DNA of 64,000 nt, taken from positions 244,530 to 308,529 of the forward strand of contig QRDG01001868.1 in the NCBI GenBank assembly GCA_012064385.1. Direction: 5' to 3'. Position numbers and translations under genes: made by a program. Shown here piece by piece: positions 1 to 12,578 of the stretch (positions are counted from its first letter, which is position 1; each line of letters begins with the position of its first letter). Origin of the DNA: Puccinellia tenuiflora. Its lineage: Eukaryota > Streptophyta > Magnoliopsida > Poales > Poaceae. A model generated the notes under the pieces. The model worked only from the letters and a program-made list of their open reading frames with translations. It was not told the DNA's origin and did not search any database.

Positions 1-1171
1 AAAATAAGTGCTTGCATAATCTTGTAGATCGTTATCTTGAATATTTGATACTTTTCAATTGTTTTGAGATATGAAATAGATTGATGCTTAAACTTGTTGA
101 TCATTTACTTCAGAATGAATTAGTGAAGAACTACTGTAAAGCTTAAAATTATGGCGTTTGTCCTGCTTGGTAGCCCTCAAAGTCTAGATGTTCTTTTGCA
201 AAGGGATGGTTTGGCTAACAAGGGAGACGGTGTGAAGTCTAATGGTTATGCTTAATGTATATCTGTAGTCATTCATTGAACTAAGTTGGTGTTATGTGTT
301 TGGTTGATATCTTGCTAAGTGTCGTTGTATTGTCGAATCTAGCCGCGATAGGGGTTCCATTGAGCTAGGTAGAGACGTGGGTATAGGAGATGCGGGAGGT
401 TCCGGTGACGGGATGAGCAAGAGTTTACCCAGCTTCGGATCTCGCAATGGTGGCGAAACCCTACGTGCTGCTATAATTCACTATAAGGCAATATGCGCCA
501 ATTACAATGAAAGTTATGTGTCTTGGTGGTCTCTTGCCCTAAGGCGTCCGGACCTAGGGCTTACAGGAGGAAACCTAACCGACTAAGTCACAGAGTTCTA
601 CTCTAACCCAGCTTGGGCCTTGCCTTGAGTGCTAAGTGATCCTCAATGCGGGACGGCTTCTGGAACCTTCCCTTAGCCGGATGGGCCTCCTACGCTTCAC
701 CATACTGGGCCGCCCGGTAAGCCGGATTTCGGCTTACCACCACTATGGGCCACCTTGGTACGCTGGCTTTAGTCACCTTCATGAGGGTACCTGTTCGGCA
801 TAACCCCAACAGTAGCCCCCAGAAAGCTTCAAGTACTTCAACGGTTGTCCGGGAAATTCACCATCCGTTGTCAGGCTTGGAGCATTCCCAAAAACTTGCA
901 GTCATGCCGAACAGCTTTGTCGACTTCGGTGTGCCGGTTCTTCATGCCGAAAAACACTTGAGTGCGTATTGACATGCGTCTGGCGATTTGACGGATATGT
1001 CAGACCCGACAGAGTGAGTGGAGTGGCATCTTTGAATGCGTTGCTAGTTTCGGTTTTTCCCGCGCTGGAACCGAGGCGTCGGAGGGAAGGAACTCCTCAC
1101 AACGGTCTGATTCCGTGACGCGTGGCGAAAATCTCGGTCCGGAGCCGTTGCACAAATCTCGGCGCGCCCGT
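1..1171. other. Unclassified non-coding repeat-like sequence
   Basis: No convincing gene is visible; short ORFs at 377-586 and 745-972 match nothing I recognise. A perfect hairpin lies at 716-738 (GGTAAGCCG, 5-base loop, CGGCTTACC). The phrase AACAGTAGCCCCC near 808-820 recurs in a related form (CCAGTAGCCCCCGAGC) at about 3285-3300 inside the downstream pseudogene. This suggests that both belong to one transposon-like unit whose left end lies outside the window. Confidence 0.4.
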
Positions 1172-1179
1172 TATAAAAA
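1172..1179 (+). promoter_or_regulatory. TATA box of the PF04195-like pseudogene
   Basis: TATAAAAA lies about 107 bases upstream of the ATG at 1286, in a GC-rich promoter-like context followed by a C/T-rich leader. The spacing suits a plant core promoter. No test of activity is possible from sequence. Confidence 0.5.
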
Positions 1180-1285
1180 CCGGCTGCCTCGTCTTCATCG
1201 CGGCCACCGCCCCATTTGCAACCCTAGCACATCTCCAGATCTCATCTCCCCGAGCTCGAGTTCCTCCATTGCATTCCCGAGCTTC

Positions 1286-4200
1286 ATGGCATCCAGCGTG
1301 CCAAGCTCTCCCATCCTCGACGCCACGCCCCTCGACTCAGTGCCGCCAATGGGTGGTTCAGTTTCTGCCGCCGCCGCCACCGGCTCTGTGCCATCCGCCG
1401 CTCCTACTGCTTCTCCTTCCTCCACTCCGGCTGCAACCACTGCTGACGTGACCGAGGAAGCTCGGGCCATGGAAGTGGATGAAGAAGAGGAAGCCGGGGA
1501 CAATCAAGGTGTTGCCAACAACCGTACCCACAACTGGGCTTGCTCAGGGGTGGATGATGGCGAGGTAATGGGAATGGCGGCAGATGGGTCCATTCCTCCA
1601 TCTTCGGAGTCGGCGCCGTCTTGGCGATCCGCCTTTGGAGACCCGTCCCCGACTCCCATCAAGGACAAACGGGTACTCCTCTCTTCTCATATTGTCAGGG
1701 GGTTCTCTTTGCCACCCTCGGCTTTCTTGATTGAGATATTGGACCATTATGGTCTTCAGCTTCATAACATCACCCCCAATAGCCTCCTCTACATATCCGG
1801 CTTCGCAGCACTGTTCGAAGGCTACTTAGGATTAGCTCCTAGGTTAGACTTCTTCCAGTACTGCTTCGGAGTCAAGAGGCAGACAGTTTAGAAGGAACTG
1901 CTGGTTGCCGACTCCGAAGATCATATCCGGCTTCATCGAAGTACTCCATCAGCTTTAATTGCCGCCGGGATATAGATTGGTACCCTCAGGTGCCAATCGT
2001 GGATTCGGCTAAGGGGTGGGCGTCCACTTTCTTCTACTGCAAGGACGTGGCGCCTCCAAACCGGCTGCAGGGGCTCGGCCCTTTTGAAGATAGGGCCGGA
2101 ACTCCCCCGCCCTCGTGGAAGAAGAAGCCGGCAGCAAGAATGCCGGCGGAGCTTGCCGCCATCAAGGCAAGGATCTCTAAGCTGACCTCCGGCTCCCCTC
2201 CCCTAACTGGGGAGGACACAATAATCTGCTGGATGAAGAGACGGATCCAGCCCCTCCAACATCGTGCTTGCTTTTGTGTGAGTACACGGGCGACTCTGAT
2301 CCCATGCGGATCAGTGAGAAGGACCTGGAGCAAGACCTCTTTGAGGCTCGCTTCAACAAGCTCATCAAATCCCGGCCTAACGAAGGCCGGCAATACGAAG
2401 AATCTCTGCCGATGTATACGGCAACCAACCCTCCCCCAAAGGTACTTTGTCGAACCAAAGTTCAATTCTTTAAGGAATTTCGGGTTTGCCTTTAATGGAC
2501 TAACATGTAATATGTCAGATTCCCGGAGTTTCCACCGCTCGTCCCGCTGGCACGCCATCGTCCAGCAAGGCGACCAAGCGGCCCATCTCCTTTTCTTCGG
2601 CTACTGCAGAGAGCCGAAAGAGGAAAAGCCAGTCTACTACGATTGGCGTTAAGTCATCCGAGGATGACGACGCTCTCGCTGGGCTCAACATTCCCAGCAA
2701 GAAGTAAGTCGGCTAAAACATCTCTTCTTTGCTTTGCAATATTGCCGGATCTTTTATTCTTAATCCTGTCTTTGCAGGATAAAGAAAGGCGCACCTTTGA
2801 AATTAAAGGTGTGTGCCACGCGGAAGAAGGCTTCTCCCGCTATTCCTCCTCCAACTCCTTCGGCTTCGAAGCCGACACCAGTTGAGGAGAGCTCCACCCA
2901 TACCATGGCGGCAGGTCCGACTCTCGGGAGAGCCGGGATTATACCTCCCACTCAATGGACGGAAATGACGGGGAAGACGGCAGAAACTTCTTCTCCACCA
3001 AGGGCTGAAGCTCCGGCTAATGATGCCCCGATCTTTCCTCCGATTAAGGCGGAGTCCTTCGATGACGAGGGGCGCATCAAGCCAGAGTTCATGAGCCGGT
3101 TCATGCGTGCTCCTCGGCTTCCCCGGAAGAAAGGAACGACCGTCCGGGATGACGAGCCGGACCATACCAAGGCTTATGACACCTTTGATGTCATTGAAAT
3201 CCTCGAAGATCAGCAGAATTACTTGCTGAAAGCTTTGAGGCCGTCATGACCCTTCTCCGCGAGCATTACCAGGTAAATAACTTCCCCAGTAGCCCCCGAG
3301 CACTATGTCGGGTTAAGTTTTACAAACTAGCCGACATAGTGGTCCAAGTTAATGCGTATGCATAAGCTTAGCCCCCTAGCGATGAAATGTCGTCCTGTAG
3401 CCAATCTTGCTCATCAATATAGCTTTAGGCTTTTAGCACCTCCTTACGCAGATCCATCGCAATTTGGTGCTGAAACCATCAATTTTTTGGGTGTGCGAAA
3501 TCAGGAGATGTGCCGGCTAAAAACGGAGCTGGCGAACAAGGACGCCATCATTGCCGGCTTTGAGGCAGATCGCGTCGCATACCAAGGTATGAATGCCGAA
3601 ACCTTAACTTTGTATAACAGGCTTATTTTTATACTGTTGACATTTTGTCTTGCAGATGCCATCATCAAAGCCAAGGAGTTTGCCGAGAGCGCAGGCAGCC
3701 TCGAACGGCTCCGCGATGAAAACATTGAGCTGAAAAAGCTTAATCAATCAATGACGACGGAGCTGGAGACAGCCAAGAAGAGCCACGCCAAAGCCGAACA
3801 AACCCTGGAGACGAAGAAGCAGAAACACAAGGATGCTTCTCGTGAAGTCCAGGATCGGCTTGACAAACGCCTCGATGAGTCCGTGGCTATTGACGACCAA
3901 CTTCTGAGTAAGTTTCATTTAAAAACCCATACTCATTGCTTTTTGTCTTAGCCATTTATAATTGAACTTCGCTTTTCTAGGTCCGGCGGGTTACGGCCAT
4001 GAACTGTCAGCGGAGAACCGGCTTGACCGGATTTTGTAGGTAGGGGAACTCCTCCCGAAGATTCTTTCTTCGGGAAAGAAGCTTGTCGAGAAATTCTTTC
4101 CCGGCAACCCCGAGCCATTGACGGATCTTGCGAGCCTGCCGGCTGAACTGGATGAAGCAACTTCGTCATTTGATGAACGGCTTCGCTCCAGTGCACGAGG

Positions 4201-4331
4201 AGGCGCAAAGACAGCCCTGGGCCTGATGATGGCACACTATCCTGAAGCGGAGGCTTGGCGTGTCGCGTCCGGCTTTCCTCTCGAAAAAGAGGACGGCATC
4301 CCGCTGGACGAGAAAGACCGGAAGAAAATCC
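1286..4331 (+). pseudogene. Decayed transposon-associated gene, PF04195-like, cut by a Copia insertion
   Basis: The first exon opens at ATG 1286 with a Ser/Pro/Ala-rich region and an acidic stretch (EVDEEEEAGD). It then enters a segment resembling the plant 'putative gypsy type transposon' domain (PF04195), with the phrases LYISGFAALFEGYLG and FFQYCFGVKR. A TAG at 1889-1891 stops the frame inside that domain. Related sequence continues in shifted frames: DSAKGWASTFFYCKDV near 2000, IICWMKRRIQPLQ near 2230, and YTGDSDPMRISEKDL near 2285 in another frame. A later block (about 3490-3905) encodes a Lys/Glu-rich coiled coil, and about 4118-4331 encodes LPAELDEATSSFDERLRS. Apparent introns separate the blocks. 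The frame runs directly into the LTR at 4332. Such genes are numerous in wheat and usually annotated as transposon proteins. It is not functional here: stop codon, frame changes and a lost 3' end. Confidence 0.7.
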
Positions 4332-6222
4332 TGTTGGGAATATGCCCTAGAGGCAATAATAAAATGGTTTATTAAGCATATTCACGTTTATGATAATAGT
4401 TTATTATCCATGCTATAATTGTATTAAATGGAAACATAATACATGTGTGGAATATAAACACCCGGAGTCCCTAGTGAGCCTCTACAGGACTAGTTCGTTG
4501 ATCAAGAGATAGTTAGAGTTTCCTAACTATGGACTTGTTATAGTCACTTGATAACGGAGTCATATCATTAGGAGTAATGGTGTGATGGACATGACCCAAA
4601 TAAAGAGTTGCAATTAATCGTGTCACAAAAGTTTTGTTGTCAACACTTTTAATATGCCAAATATAGTTTCCTTAGACCATGAGATTATATCACTCCCGTT
4701 CACCAGAGGAATACTTTGTGGACATCAAACGTCACTTCGTAACTGGGTGATTATAAAGGTGGCTTTCAGGTATCTCCGATGGTGGGTTGTTGGGTGATAT
4801 GAATCGAGAGTGGGATTTGTCCCTCCATGTGACGGAGAAGATATCTCCAGGCCTTCTCGGTAATATAGCATCAAAAGTCTGCAGACATGTGATTAGGTTG
4901 TAATCACCGGGATCCTATATTATGGACGAGTAAAGAGAACTTGCTGGTAACGAGATTAAACTAGACATGGGGATGTCAACGATTATATCTCGGGCAAGTA
5001 AAATATCGTGAGACAAAGGGAATCATATATGAGATTATTTGAATCTCCGGCATCGTGGTTCAATCGAGAAAAAGGTTTTCATTGAGTGTATAGGAATTAA
5101 TATGGGCATCCCGGTCCCGCTATTAATTATTGATATGATCATGTCTATGCATTCCCGAACCCGTAGGGTCACACACTTAACGTTCCGATGAAATTGGGTT
5201 TTGCGATGAATTAAATGATGAAGTGAACGAATGGTGATTCGGAGTTCCGGATAAGATCATGGACATCACGAGAGGTTCCGGAGGAGTTCGGAGAATAAGA
5301 TTCATATATGGAAAGTGGTTTCCGGAGGTTTCGGAAAAGTTCCGGGAAATTTTGAAGGGTACCGGAAAGGTTCCGGAAGTTTCTAGAAGTGTCTAGATAG
5401 GGCCCACATGGACCAAAGGGGTGTTGCCATCTAGGTGGGGCGCACCACCTAAGGCCCACATGGGCTGGTGCGGCATAGGAAGGGGGGGAACCCACTCCTA
5501 GTTGGACTAGGAGTTGGGCCCTCCACCCTTTAGGAAAGGGGCCCAAGGAGGAGTCCTAGATGGACTCCAACTTGGGGGGCAAGGAAAGGGGGCCGGCCGG
5601 CCCCTACCCAAACCCTAGCCGGCCACCTATAAATAGGGGGGGGGAGGGAGGGGTGCGGCACACCCTGGTGCTGCCTCCCCAAGTTGCCTAGCCGCACCCC
5701 CCCTCTCCCATCTAACCCTAGCCGCACCCCTCCTCTCCCGGAGAGCTGCTGCCGCCTCCTCTCCACCAAAGGCTGCCGCACCCCCCAGCCCTAGGGGCTG
5801 CGCCACCTCCTCCTCTCCCTCTCCTCTTGCTTGGTTTGGTGAAGCCTTGCACGTGGAGATCGTCATCGACACCGGCACAACCGTCATGCTGCTGAGATCA
5901 TCAAGGCCACGTCTTCTCGCTTGCGGGATCAAGGAGTCGACGTCTTCATCGAGCCGTACGTGTGGACGCCGCGGAGGTGCTGCCCATTGTTGCACTTCAC
6001 CGGATTGGATCTCGAGGATAATACATCTCCTCGCGACTAGACGAGTCTAGTTGCGGGGATCGACTAGCCAACCCCTGCACCGACAAAACGCGTTTGTTGA
6101 TCTTCAAGGGTAAGAGATTGGATCTCACCTTCGCTATCTTCATCTCGTAGATCTAGATCCTTGGGGTTTATTCCGCTTGTCGCGTAGGAAAATTTTTTGT
6201 TTTCCATGCTGCGACCCCATCA
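4332..6222 (+). repeat. 5' LTR of the Angela/BARE-type element
   Basis: The LTR runs from TGTTGGGAATATG to CGACCCCATCA, 1891 bp. A TATA box (CTATAAATAG) lies near 5627-5636, followed by a C/T-rich leader containing repeated short pieces (AACCCTAGCCGCACCCC). The LTR ends one base before the primer-binding site. Confidence 0.9.
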
Positions 6223-6223
6223 G

Positions 6224-6236
6224 TGGTATCAGAGCC
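6224..6236 (+). promoter_or_regulatory. Primer-binding site, initiator-Met tRNA
   Basis: TGGTATCAGAGCC directly follows the 5' LTR and matches the complement of the 3' end of plant initiator methionine tRNA, the standard minus-strand primer of Copia elements. Confidence 0.92.
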
Positions 6237-7489
6237 TAGATCTATTCGTAGATGTTGGTGCGATTAGAACACAAGGAGTTGTGGGCGTTGATATTTTATG
6301 TTGCTACCTTCTCGCATGCACTTTGCATCTTTGCGGTATTGTGAGATTGAAGCGGCCCAGACCAACCTTACTCGTCCACGCACGAGAGACCGGTTCCACG
6401 ACTGACATGCAACTTGTTTTGCATAAGTGGCTGGCGGGTGTCTGTTTCTCTTGCTTTAGTGAGGATGCAATTTTCAATGGAAGGCCTTTCAAAAGGATGA
6501 GTAAATAAGCAACTATTATATCACTGTTGTGGTTTTGCGTAGATTAGAACGGTTCTATCTCGTTGACCCAAGCCACGTAAAATTTGCATAAACAAAGTAG
6601 AGGACGTCTAACTTGTTTTTGCAGAGGGGGTCAAGTGATGTGATATGGCCAATGTGATTTGTGATAATGTATGCAATGATCATGTTTGTAATATTTCGCG
6701 ACTTGCATGTCGACGAGTACGGCAACCGGCAGGAGCCATATGGTTGTCTTTTATTTTATGTGACCTGCGTGTCAATGAATCACCATGTAATTGCTTTACT
6801 TTATTGCTAAGAGTAGCATTAGTGGTAGTTGCAATAGTTGGTGGACAACCATGGTGATGGCGCCACGATGATGGAGATCATGCCGGAGATGGAGATCTTG
6901 CCGGTGCTTTGAAGATGGAGATCTAAGAGCATAAGAAGAAAGGCCATATCATATCACAATTATGAATTGCATGTGATGTTTATCCCTTTTATGCACCTTA
7001 TTGTTATGCTTAGATGTGATCGCGACGGTAGCATGATAAGGTGATCTCTCATGTCAATATCAAGATAATTAAGTGTTCTCCCCTAGTATGCGCCGTTGCG
7101 AAAGTTCGTCGTTTCGAAGCATCACGTGATGATCGGGTGTGATAGATTCAACGTTCACATACAACGGGTGCAAGCCAGTTTGCACATGCGGAAATACTAC
7201 GGTTGTCTTGACGAGCCTAGCATGTACAGACATGGCCTCGGGAACACGGAACCGAAAGGTTAAACACGAGTCATATGAATGATATGATCAACACTGAGTT
7301 GTTCACCATTGAAGCTACATCATCGCACGTGATGATCGGTGGTGGTGTAGTGGATTTGGATCGTGTGTCACTAAACAACCGGAGAGATGTTGAGTTTAGT
7401 GGGAGTTCATATATTAATTTGATTAAGTTGAACTAAAATTGTCATAAACCAGTGTCCTAAAGATGTCTTTGCAAATATCCTCGTAGATC

Positions 7490-8119
7490 ATGGCCGACTA
7501 CAGTAGTATGTTTCTTGCTGAGGAGCTGCGTCTCGATGGGTCAAACTTCATCGAGTGGTACGAACGTCTTAGAGAAGTCCTATCAACCAATGATCAGCTC
7601 TACGTGTTACATGAACCCTTAGAAGAAAAACCCGATGCTTCTGCAAGTTACAACAAGCGTATGGATTGGCTCAATCGGAGTAAGACTCATATTCAAGTCA
7701 ATTGGTTGATGAGTGTCTTCATGAATTCAGACCTGTCCAAACAATTCAAGAACTTGAGTGCCATTGAGACTGTCACTAAGCTAAAGAAAATGTTCATAGC
7801 ACAAGTGAGAATTGCAAGGTTTGAAGGTCTAGGTGTGTTTCTTTCAACTAAGATGGAAGAAAATGATCGCTTAGAGGAACATCTGAAGAAAATGTATAGG
7901 ATATATTACACTCTTATGGATGCTTGGGATGTGGAGATGAGTGACGAATTCGCGATAGATGGGTTGTTGCATTCGCTTCATCCCAAATTCAAGAATTGTG
8001 ACAGAGACTATATTAAGGAAAGGGATTCGATCACTTATCCGGAACTGATGTCTCGACTTCGTCAGATCGAAAGGAATCCCGTAGCAGGAGGAGTAGCCAA
8101 TGCAGAAGGTATATTTTGA
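7490..8119 (+). CDS. Copia gag polyprotein, truncated
   Basis: A 209-residue ORF resembles the gag of Angela/BARE elements (UBN2/retrotran_gag type): LDGSNFIEWYERLREVL near the N-terminus, then a helical region with AIETVTKLKKMFIAQVR and KMYRIYYTLMDAWDVEMSDE, and ERDSITYPELMSRLRQIE near the end. It would form the particle that packages the RNA. It stops before any zinc knuckle (no CX2CX4HX4C is present) and no protease follows, so it is shorter than a full gag-pol. The start is the first ATG after a long leader. Downstream sequence is AT-rich and non-coding. Confidence 0.8.
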   Translation: MADYSSMFLAEELRLDGSNFIEWYERLREVLSTNDQLYVLHEPLEEKPDASASYNKRMDWLNRSKTHIQVNWLMSVFMNSDLSKQFKNLSAIETVTKLKKMFIAQVRIARFEGLGVFLSTKMEENDRLEEHLKKMYRIYYTLMDAWDVEMSDEFAIDGLLHSLHPKFKNCDRDYIKERDSITYPELMSRLRQIERNPVAGGVANAEGIF

Positions 8120-10656
8120 TATACTAGTTATAAATGTTTAAATGTCCCATTTACACTTGTGGTGAGCTAAGTATTTGATACTTGTGCTGTTTTATGAAAA
8201 CAGGGCCAGCCGTTTGAGAAGTGCATGGAGGGACTGAGTGGATTTCGCGGGAAGATGGCAATCAAGGAGTTGATGCTGGCGTCATTTCACTTCTACATTT
8301 ATCGTTTTAAATTAGAGGATTTGAATGAGTTTTGTAATCGAATTAAGTGTGATCTTAAATTAGTGTGTCTCGGTTTGTGAGATGGTCATTCATGTTAAAG
8401 ACAAGTGGTTGTTCTGTTTTCATGAGTAATCCTTTTTGGAGATCACGTTTCGATTATGAGATTATTGTCCTTTGTTGGATTTAAACGATAATTAGTTAAA
8501 CACTTATAAAATAAGGACATACTAAAAATATCCAATACTTAATGATGAGATTTGTTTTAATTGTACTATTAGTGATGAAGAGCATCTTGATGCGCATCAC
8601 TAAATTGTGTGGTTAAAAAAATGCCATTTTCTGAAAATGCCATGAGTTGCTGAAAATAAACACAAGTGTTGGTTGTATTTTTCAGTAAATAAATGACATC
8701 ATTATTTTATCATGAATGAGTAAATAGGAGTATTTATTCATGTCATGATGAGACTTTGGAAATAGAGGATATTAAGTTTACAAGATAATTGAGTCTTTTC
8801 GATTTGATCAAAAGAGACAAAATATTTGAGTTATTGTTTAGTATGAAGACTTGTGACAAGTGTTATCACAAATTACAATATTTAGAGATTATTCAAAAGG
8901 TGTTTTGATAAACCTAAAGTATTGTAGTCACATTATATTTGATATTATGTGGTCATAAAGAAGGGTTTTTGGTTTTAAGGTTTTATTTGTATCATTTAGA
9001 TTTATTTTGATAACACTCTGTTTTAAATAAAGGATCTATTTAATGATTTGCATTTCACATATGAGTTATGTGAAATAGTGGTTTCAATAATTATGAGATA
9101 ATTAAAAGACCAAAGCAAATGGAATTTTGTAGAATGTTCATATGAGATTATGAATAGAGATTCCACAATGTGAGACTAAAAGGAACAAACCAATGTGTTT
9201 GGTTATGTTGTGTATTTTAGTGGTTTTATCGTGAAATGGTTTCATGGATAAAAGAATTGTTGGAATGAATTTAGAAAGTTTAAACCTTTCATGTTTANNN
9301 NNNNNNNNNNNNNNNNNNNNNNNNNNNNNNNNNNNNNNNNNNNNNNNNNNNNNNNNNNNNNNNNNNNNNNNNNNNNNNNNNNNNNNNNNNNNNNNNNNNN
9401 NNNNNNNNNNNNNNNNNNNNNNNNNNNNNNNNNNNNNNNNNNNNNNNNNNNNNNNNNNNNNNNNNNNNNNNNNNNNNNNNNNNNNNNNNNNNNNTTAAGA
9501 TATGTGGTGACATATATTAAGTTAGAGCAGAAATTAATTTCCATAATCAAAATATGTGGTGACATATGTTTGAGTGGGAACTAGTTAATCATGGTCAAAT
9601 ATAAAGATAACATATTTCTGAGTGGGAGCCACAGTGTTTTCACAATTTAATATGTGTATGGTGTATATTTGAGTGGGAGTTTACAACATCGTGTTTGAAT
9701 GAAATGGAGATTTCATAAATGTTGTAAATGTTGTCATGGACCAATGCATAACTTATGAAGTTAGTTTGAACGTCAAATGTTCATGTAGATGAATGTATCT
9801 ATGAAGGATAGATAAGTTTGATAAACATTAAAGTCAGATGTTTAACCTAAATATTTTTGAAGGAGTTCAAAATTAAAACAAGAGAAGAATGGTTCATCTC
9901 ATTGTTATATATAGGTGAAACATTGAGTTAGAGAACTCAGTACAAAATTGATGGTTGAAGGATATGTTGGAATTCAATATGAATTGTTCATAGGTCTCAA
10001 CATATAAGAACCATGTGTTTGTATGTGATGATATGTGACTCAAGTTCTTAGTTGTAAGAACATGATGAATGAGGAGTCATTTTTCATGAAATTAAGATAA
10101 ATTTAGAAAATGGTGGACTTGGTCGAAGTCATAAAGCCAGACTAAATTGGAGATCTTTTAGAGTCAAAGCAGCGCAGCGAAAGCATGATCGGAAATATCA
10201 AAGTGACAAGGTTCACTGTTGATTTGTTAAGTCTACAACATATAGGAGTATATGATTAATTCAAGGATTGAAATAAGATATAATATTTTGGTTTGAGAAA
10301 GTCGTTTCAAGATTGAGTGAGTTCCAGATGCATATGTTATGGGAAAGTCCATTTGACTGATCATACATATAGGCATAAAAGGATATGAATATCTCACTCT
10401 ATAACCAAACATATTATATACATTATATGATAATGAGTTTTATCATGGGATGATGAGAAGTTTATCATGAGATGATAAAGTAATGTCAAATTAGGTGACA
10501 GTTACAAATTTTTGCAAAGGACATAAAGAGCTGTAAAGTACAGAGCACGGACAGAACCTCTTCCACAAGCAAACATGATCAGCACTGAGACTTCATGAGT
10601 GAGACTCCATGGGTGTTGGATCGCGGAAATGTAAACTAGATTATTGACTCTAGTGC
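8120..10656 (+). other. Non-coding internal region of the Copia element
   Basis: This is AT-rich sequence with no pol homology in any frame. The purine-rich phrase GAGTGGGA recurs near 9572, 9611 and 9673 and resembles the true polypurine tract at the 3' end. It probably descends from the 3' part of a full-length relative in which pol was lost. Confidence 0.55.
9298..9494. other. Assembly gap (197 N)
   Basis: This is a run of 197 N inside the internal region of the Copia element. Nothing can be said about its content. ORFs crossing it are artefacts. Confidence 1.
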
Positions 10657-10667
10657 AAGTGGGAGAC
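10657..10667 (+). promoter_or_regulatory. Polypurine tract of the Angela/BARE-type element
   Basis: AAGTGGGAGAC directly precedes the 3' LTR start (TGTTGGG), the expected position for plus-strand priming. Confidence 0.85.
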
Positions 10668-12578
10668 TGTTGGGAATATGCCCTAGAGGCAATAATAAAA
10701 TGGTTTATTAAGCATATTCACGTTTATGATAATAGTTTATTATCCATGCTATAATTGTATTAAATGGAAACATAATACATGTGTGGAATATAAACACCCG
10801 GAGTCCCTAGTAAGCCTCTACAGGACTAGTTCGTTGATCAAGAGATAGTTAGAGTTTCCTAACTATGGACTTGTTATAGTCACTTGATAACGGAGTCATA
10901 TCATTAGGAGTAATGGTGTCATGGACATGACCCAAATAAAGAGTTGCAATTAATCGTGTCACAAAAGTTTTGTTGTCAACACTTTTAATATGCCAAATAT
11001 AGTTTCCTTAGACCATGAGATTATATCACTCCCGTTCACCGGAGGAATACTTTGTGGACATCAAACGTCACTTCGTAACTGGGTGATTATAAAGGTGGCT
11101 TTCAGGTATCTCTGATGGTGGGTTGTTGGGTGATATGAATCGAGAGTGGAATTTGTCCCTCCATGTGACGGAGAAGATATCTCCAGGCCTTCTCGGTAAT
11201 ATAGCATCAAGAGTCTGCAGACATGTGATTAAGTTGTAATCACCGGGATCCTATATTATGGACGAGTAAAGAGAACTTGCCGGTAACGAGATTAAACTAG
11301 ACATGGGGATGTCAACGATTATATCTCGGGCAAGTAAAATATCGTGAGACAAAGGGAATCATATATGAGATTAGTTGAATCTCCGGCATCGTGGTTCAAT
11401 CGAGAAAAGGTTTTCGTTGAGTGTATAGGAATTAATATGGGCATCCCGGTCCCGCTATTAATTATTGATATGATCATGTCTATGCATTCTCGAACCCGTA
11501 GGGTCACACACTTAACGTTCCGATGAAATTAGGTTTTGCGATGAATTAAATGATGAAGTGAACGAATGGTGATTCGGAGTCTCGGATAGGATCCCGGACA
11601 TCACGAGGAGTTCCGGAGGAGTCCGGAGAATAAGATTCATATATGGAAAGTGGTTTCCGGAGATTTCAGAAAAGTTCCGGAAATTATTTATAGGGTTTTG
11701 GAAAGGTTCCGGAATGTTCTAGAAGGGTCTAGAAGTGGGACCGCATATTTTGTATGGGGGCCCACATGGACCAAAGGGGTGCTGCCACCACCTAGGTGGG
11801 GCGCACCACCTAAGGCCCACATGGGCTGGTGCGGCATAGGGAGAAGGAAGGGAGTCCCACTCCTAGTTGGACTAGGAGTTGGGCCCTCCACCCCTTTAGG
11901 AAAGGGGGGCCCAAGGAGGAGTCCTAGATGGACTCCAACTTGGGGGGCAAGCAAAGGGGGGCCGGCCGGCCCCCTGCCCTAGCCCTAGCCGACCTCCTAT
12001 ATAAGGAGGGGAGGGGGGGCGCACCATAACCCTGGAGGCAGCCCCAAGCCGCACCCCCCTCTCCCACCTAAACCCTAGCCGCACCCCTTCTTCCCGGAGG
12101 GCTGCCGCCGCCTCACCTCCACCAAAGGCTGCCGCACCCCCTAGCCCTAGGGGCTGCGCCACCTCCTCCTCTCCCTCTCCTCTTGCTTGGCTTGGCGAAG
12201 CCCTGCTCGCGGAGATCGTCATCATCACCGGCACAACCGTTGTGCTGCTGAGATCATCAAGGCCACGTCCTCTCGCTTGCGGGATCAAGGAGTCGACGTC
12301 TTCATCGAGCCGTACGTGTGGACGCCGCGGAGGTGCTGCCCGTTGCTGCACTTCACCGGATTGGATCTCGAGGATAACACATCTCCTCGCGACTAGACGA
12401 GTCTAGTTGCGGGGATCGACTAGCCAACCCCTGCACCGACAAAACGCGTTTGTTGATCTTCAAGGGTAAGAGATTTGATCTCACCTTCGCTACCTTCATC
12501 TCGTAGATCCAGATCCTTGGGGTTTATTCCGCTTGCCGCGTAGAATTTTTTTTTGTTTTCCATGCTGCGACCCCAACA
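10668..12578 (+). repeat. 3' LTR of the Angela/BARE-type element
   Basis: 1911 bp, collinear with the 5' LTR apart from substitutions and indels, for example extra sequence near 11735-11760 (TGGGACCGCATATTTTG). The core promoter reads CTATATAAG near 11997 instead of CTATAAATAG. It ends CGACCCCAACA. Confidence 0.9.

Larger units (their letters stand above)
4332..12578 (+). mobile_element. Non-autonomous Angela/BARE-type Copia LTR retrotransposon
   Basis: Two related LTRs (4332-6222 and 10668-12578) both begin TGTTGGGAATATGCC, typical of the Angela/BARE/WIS group, and end in CA. They enclose a tRNA-iMet primer site, one gag ORF and a polypurine tract. No protease, integrase, reverse transcriptase or RNase H is recognisable in the 4.4 kb internal region, although 197 bases are N. 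The element would therefore depend on a relative for replication. The LTRs differ by several indels, so the insertion is not recent. The flanks do not match: AATCC lies before and CTGGG after, so no target-site duplication is present. This points to recombination between elements or a later rearrangement. Confidence 0.88.

Noticed and set aside
1195..1503. Minus-strand ORF opposite the first exon of the PF04195-like pseudogene
   Set aside because: It is a GC-driven shadow of the plus-strand Ser/Ala/Pro-rich region with no family resemblance.
9242..9584. ORFs crossing the N run
   Set aside because: They exist only because N codons are read as open; no real coding evidence.
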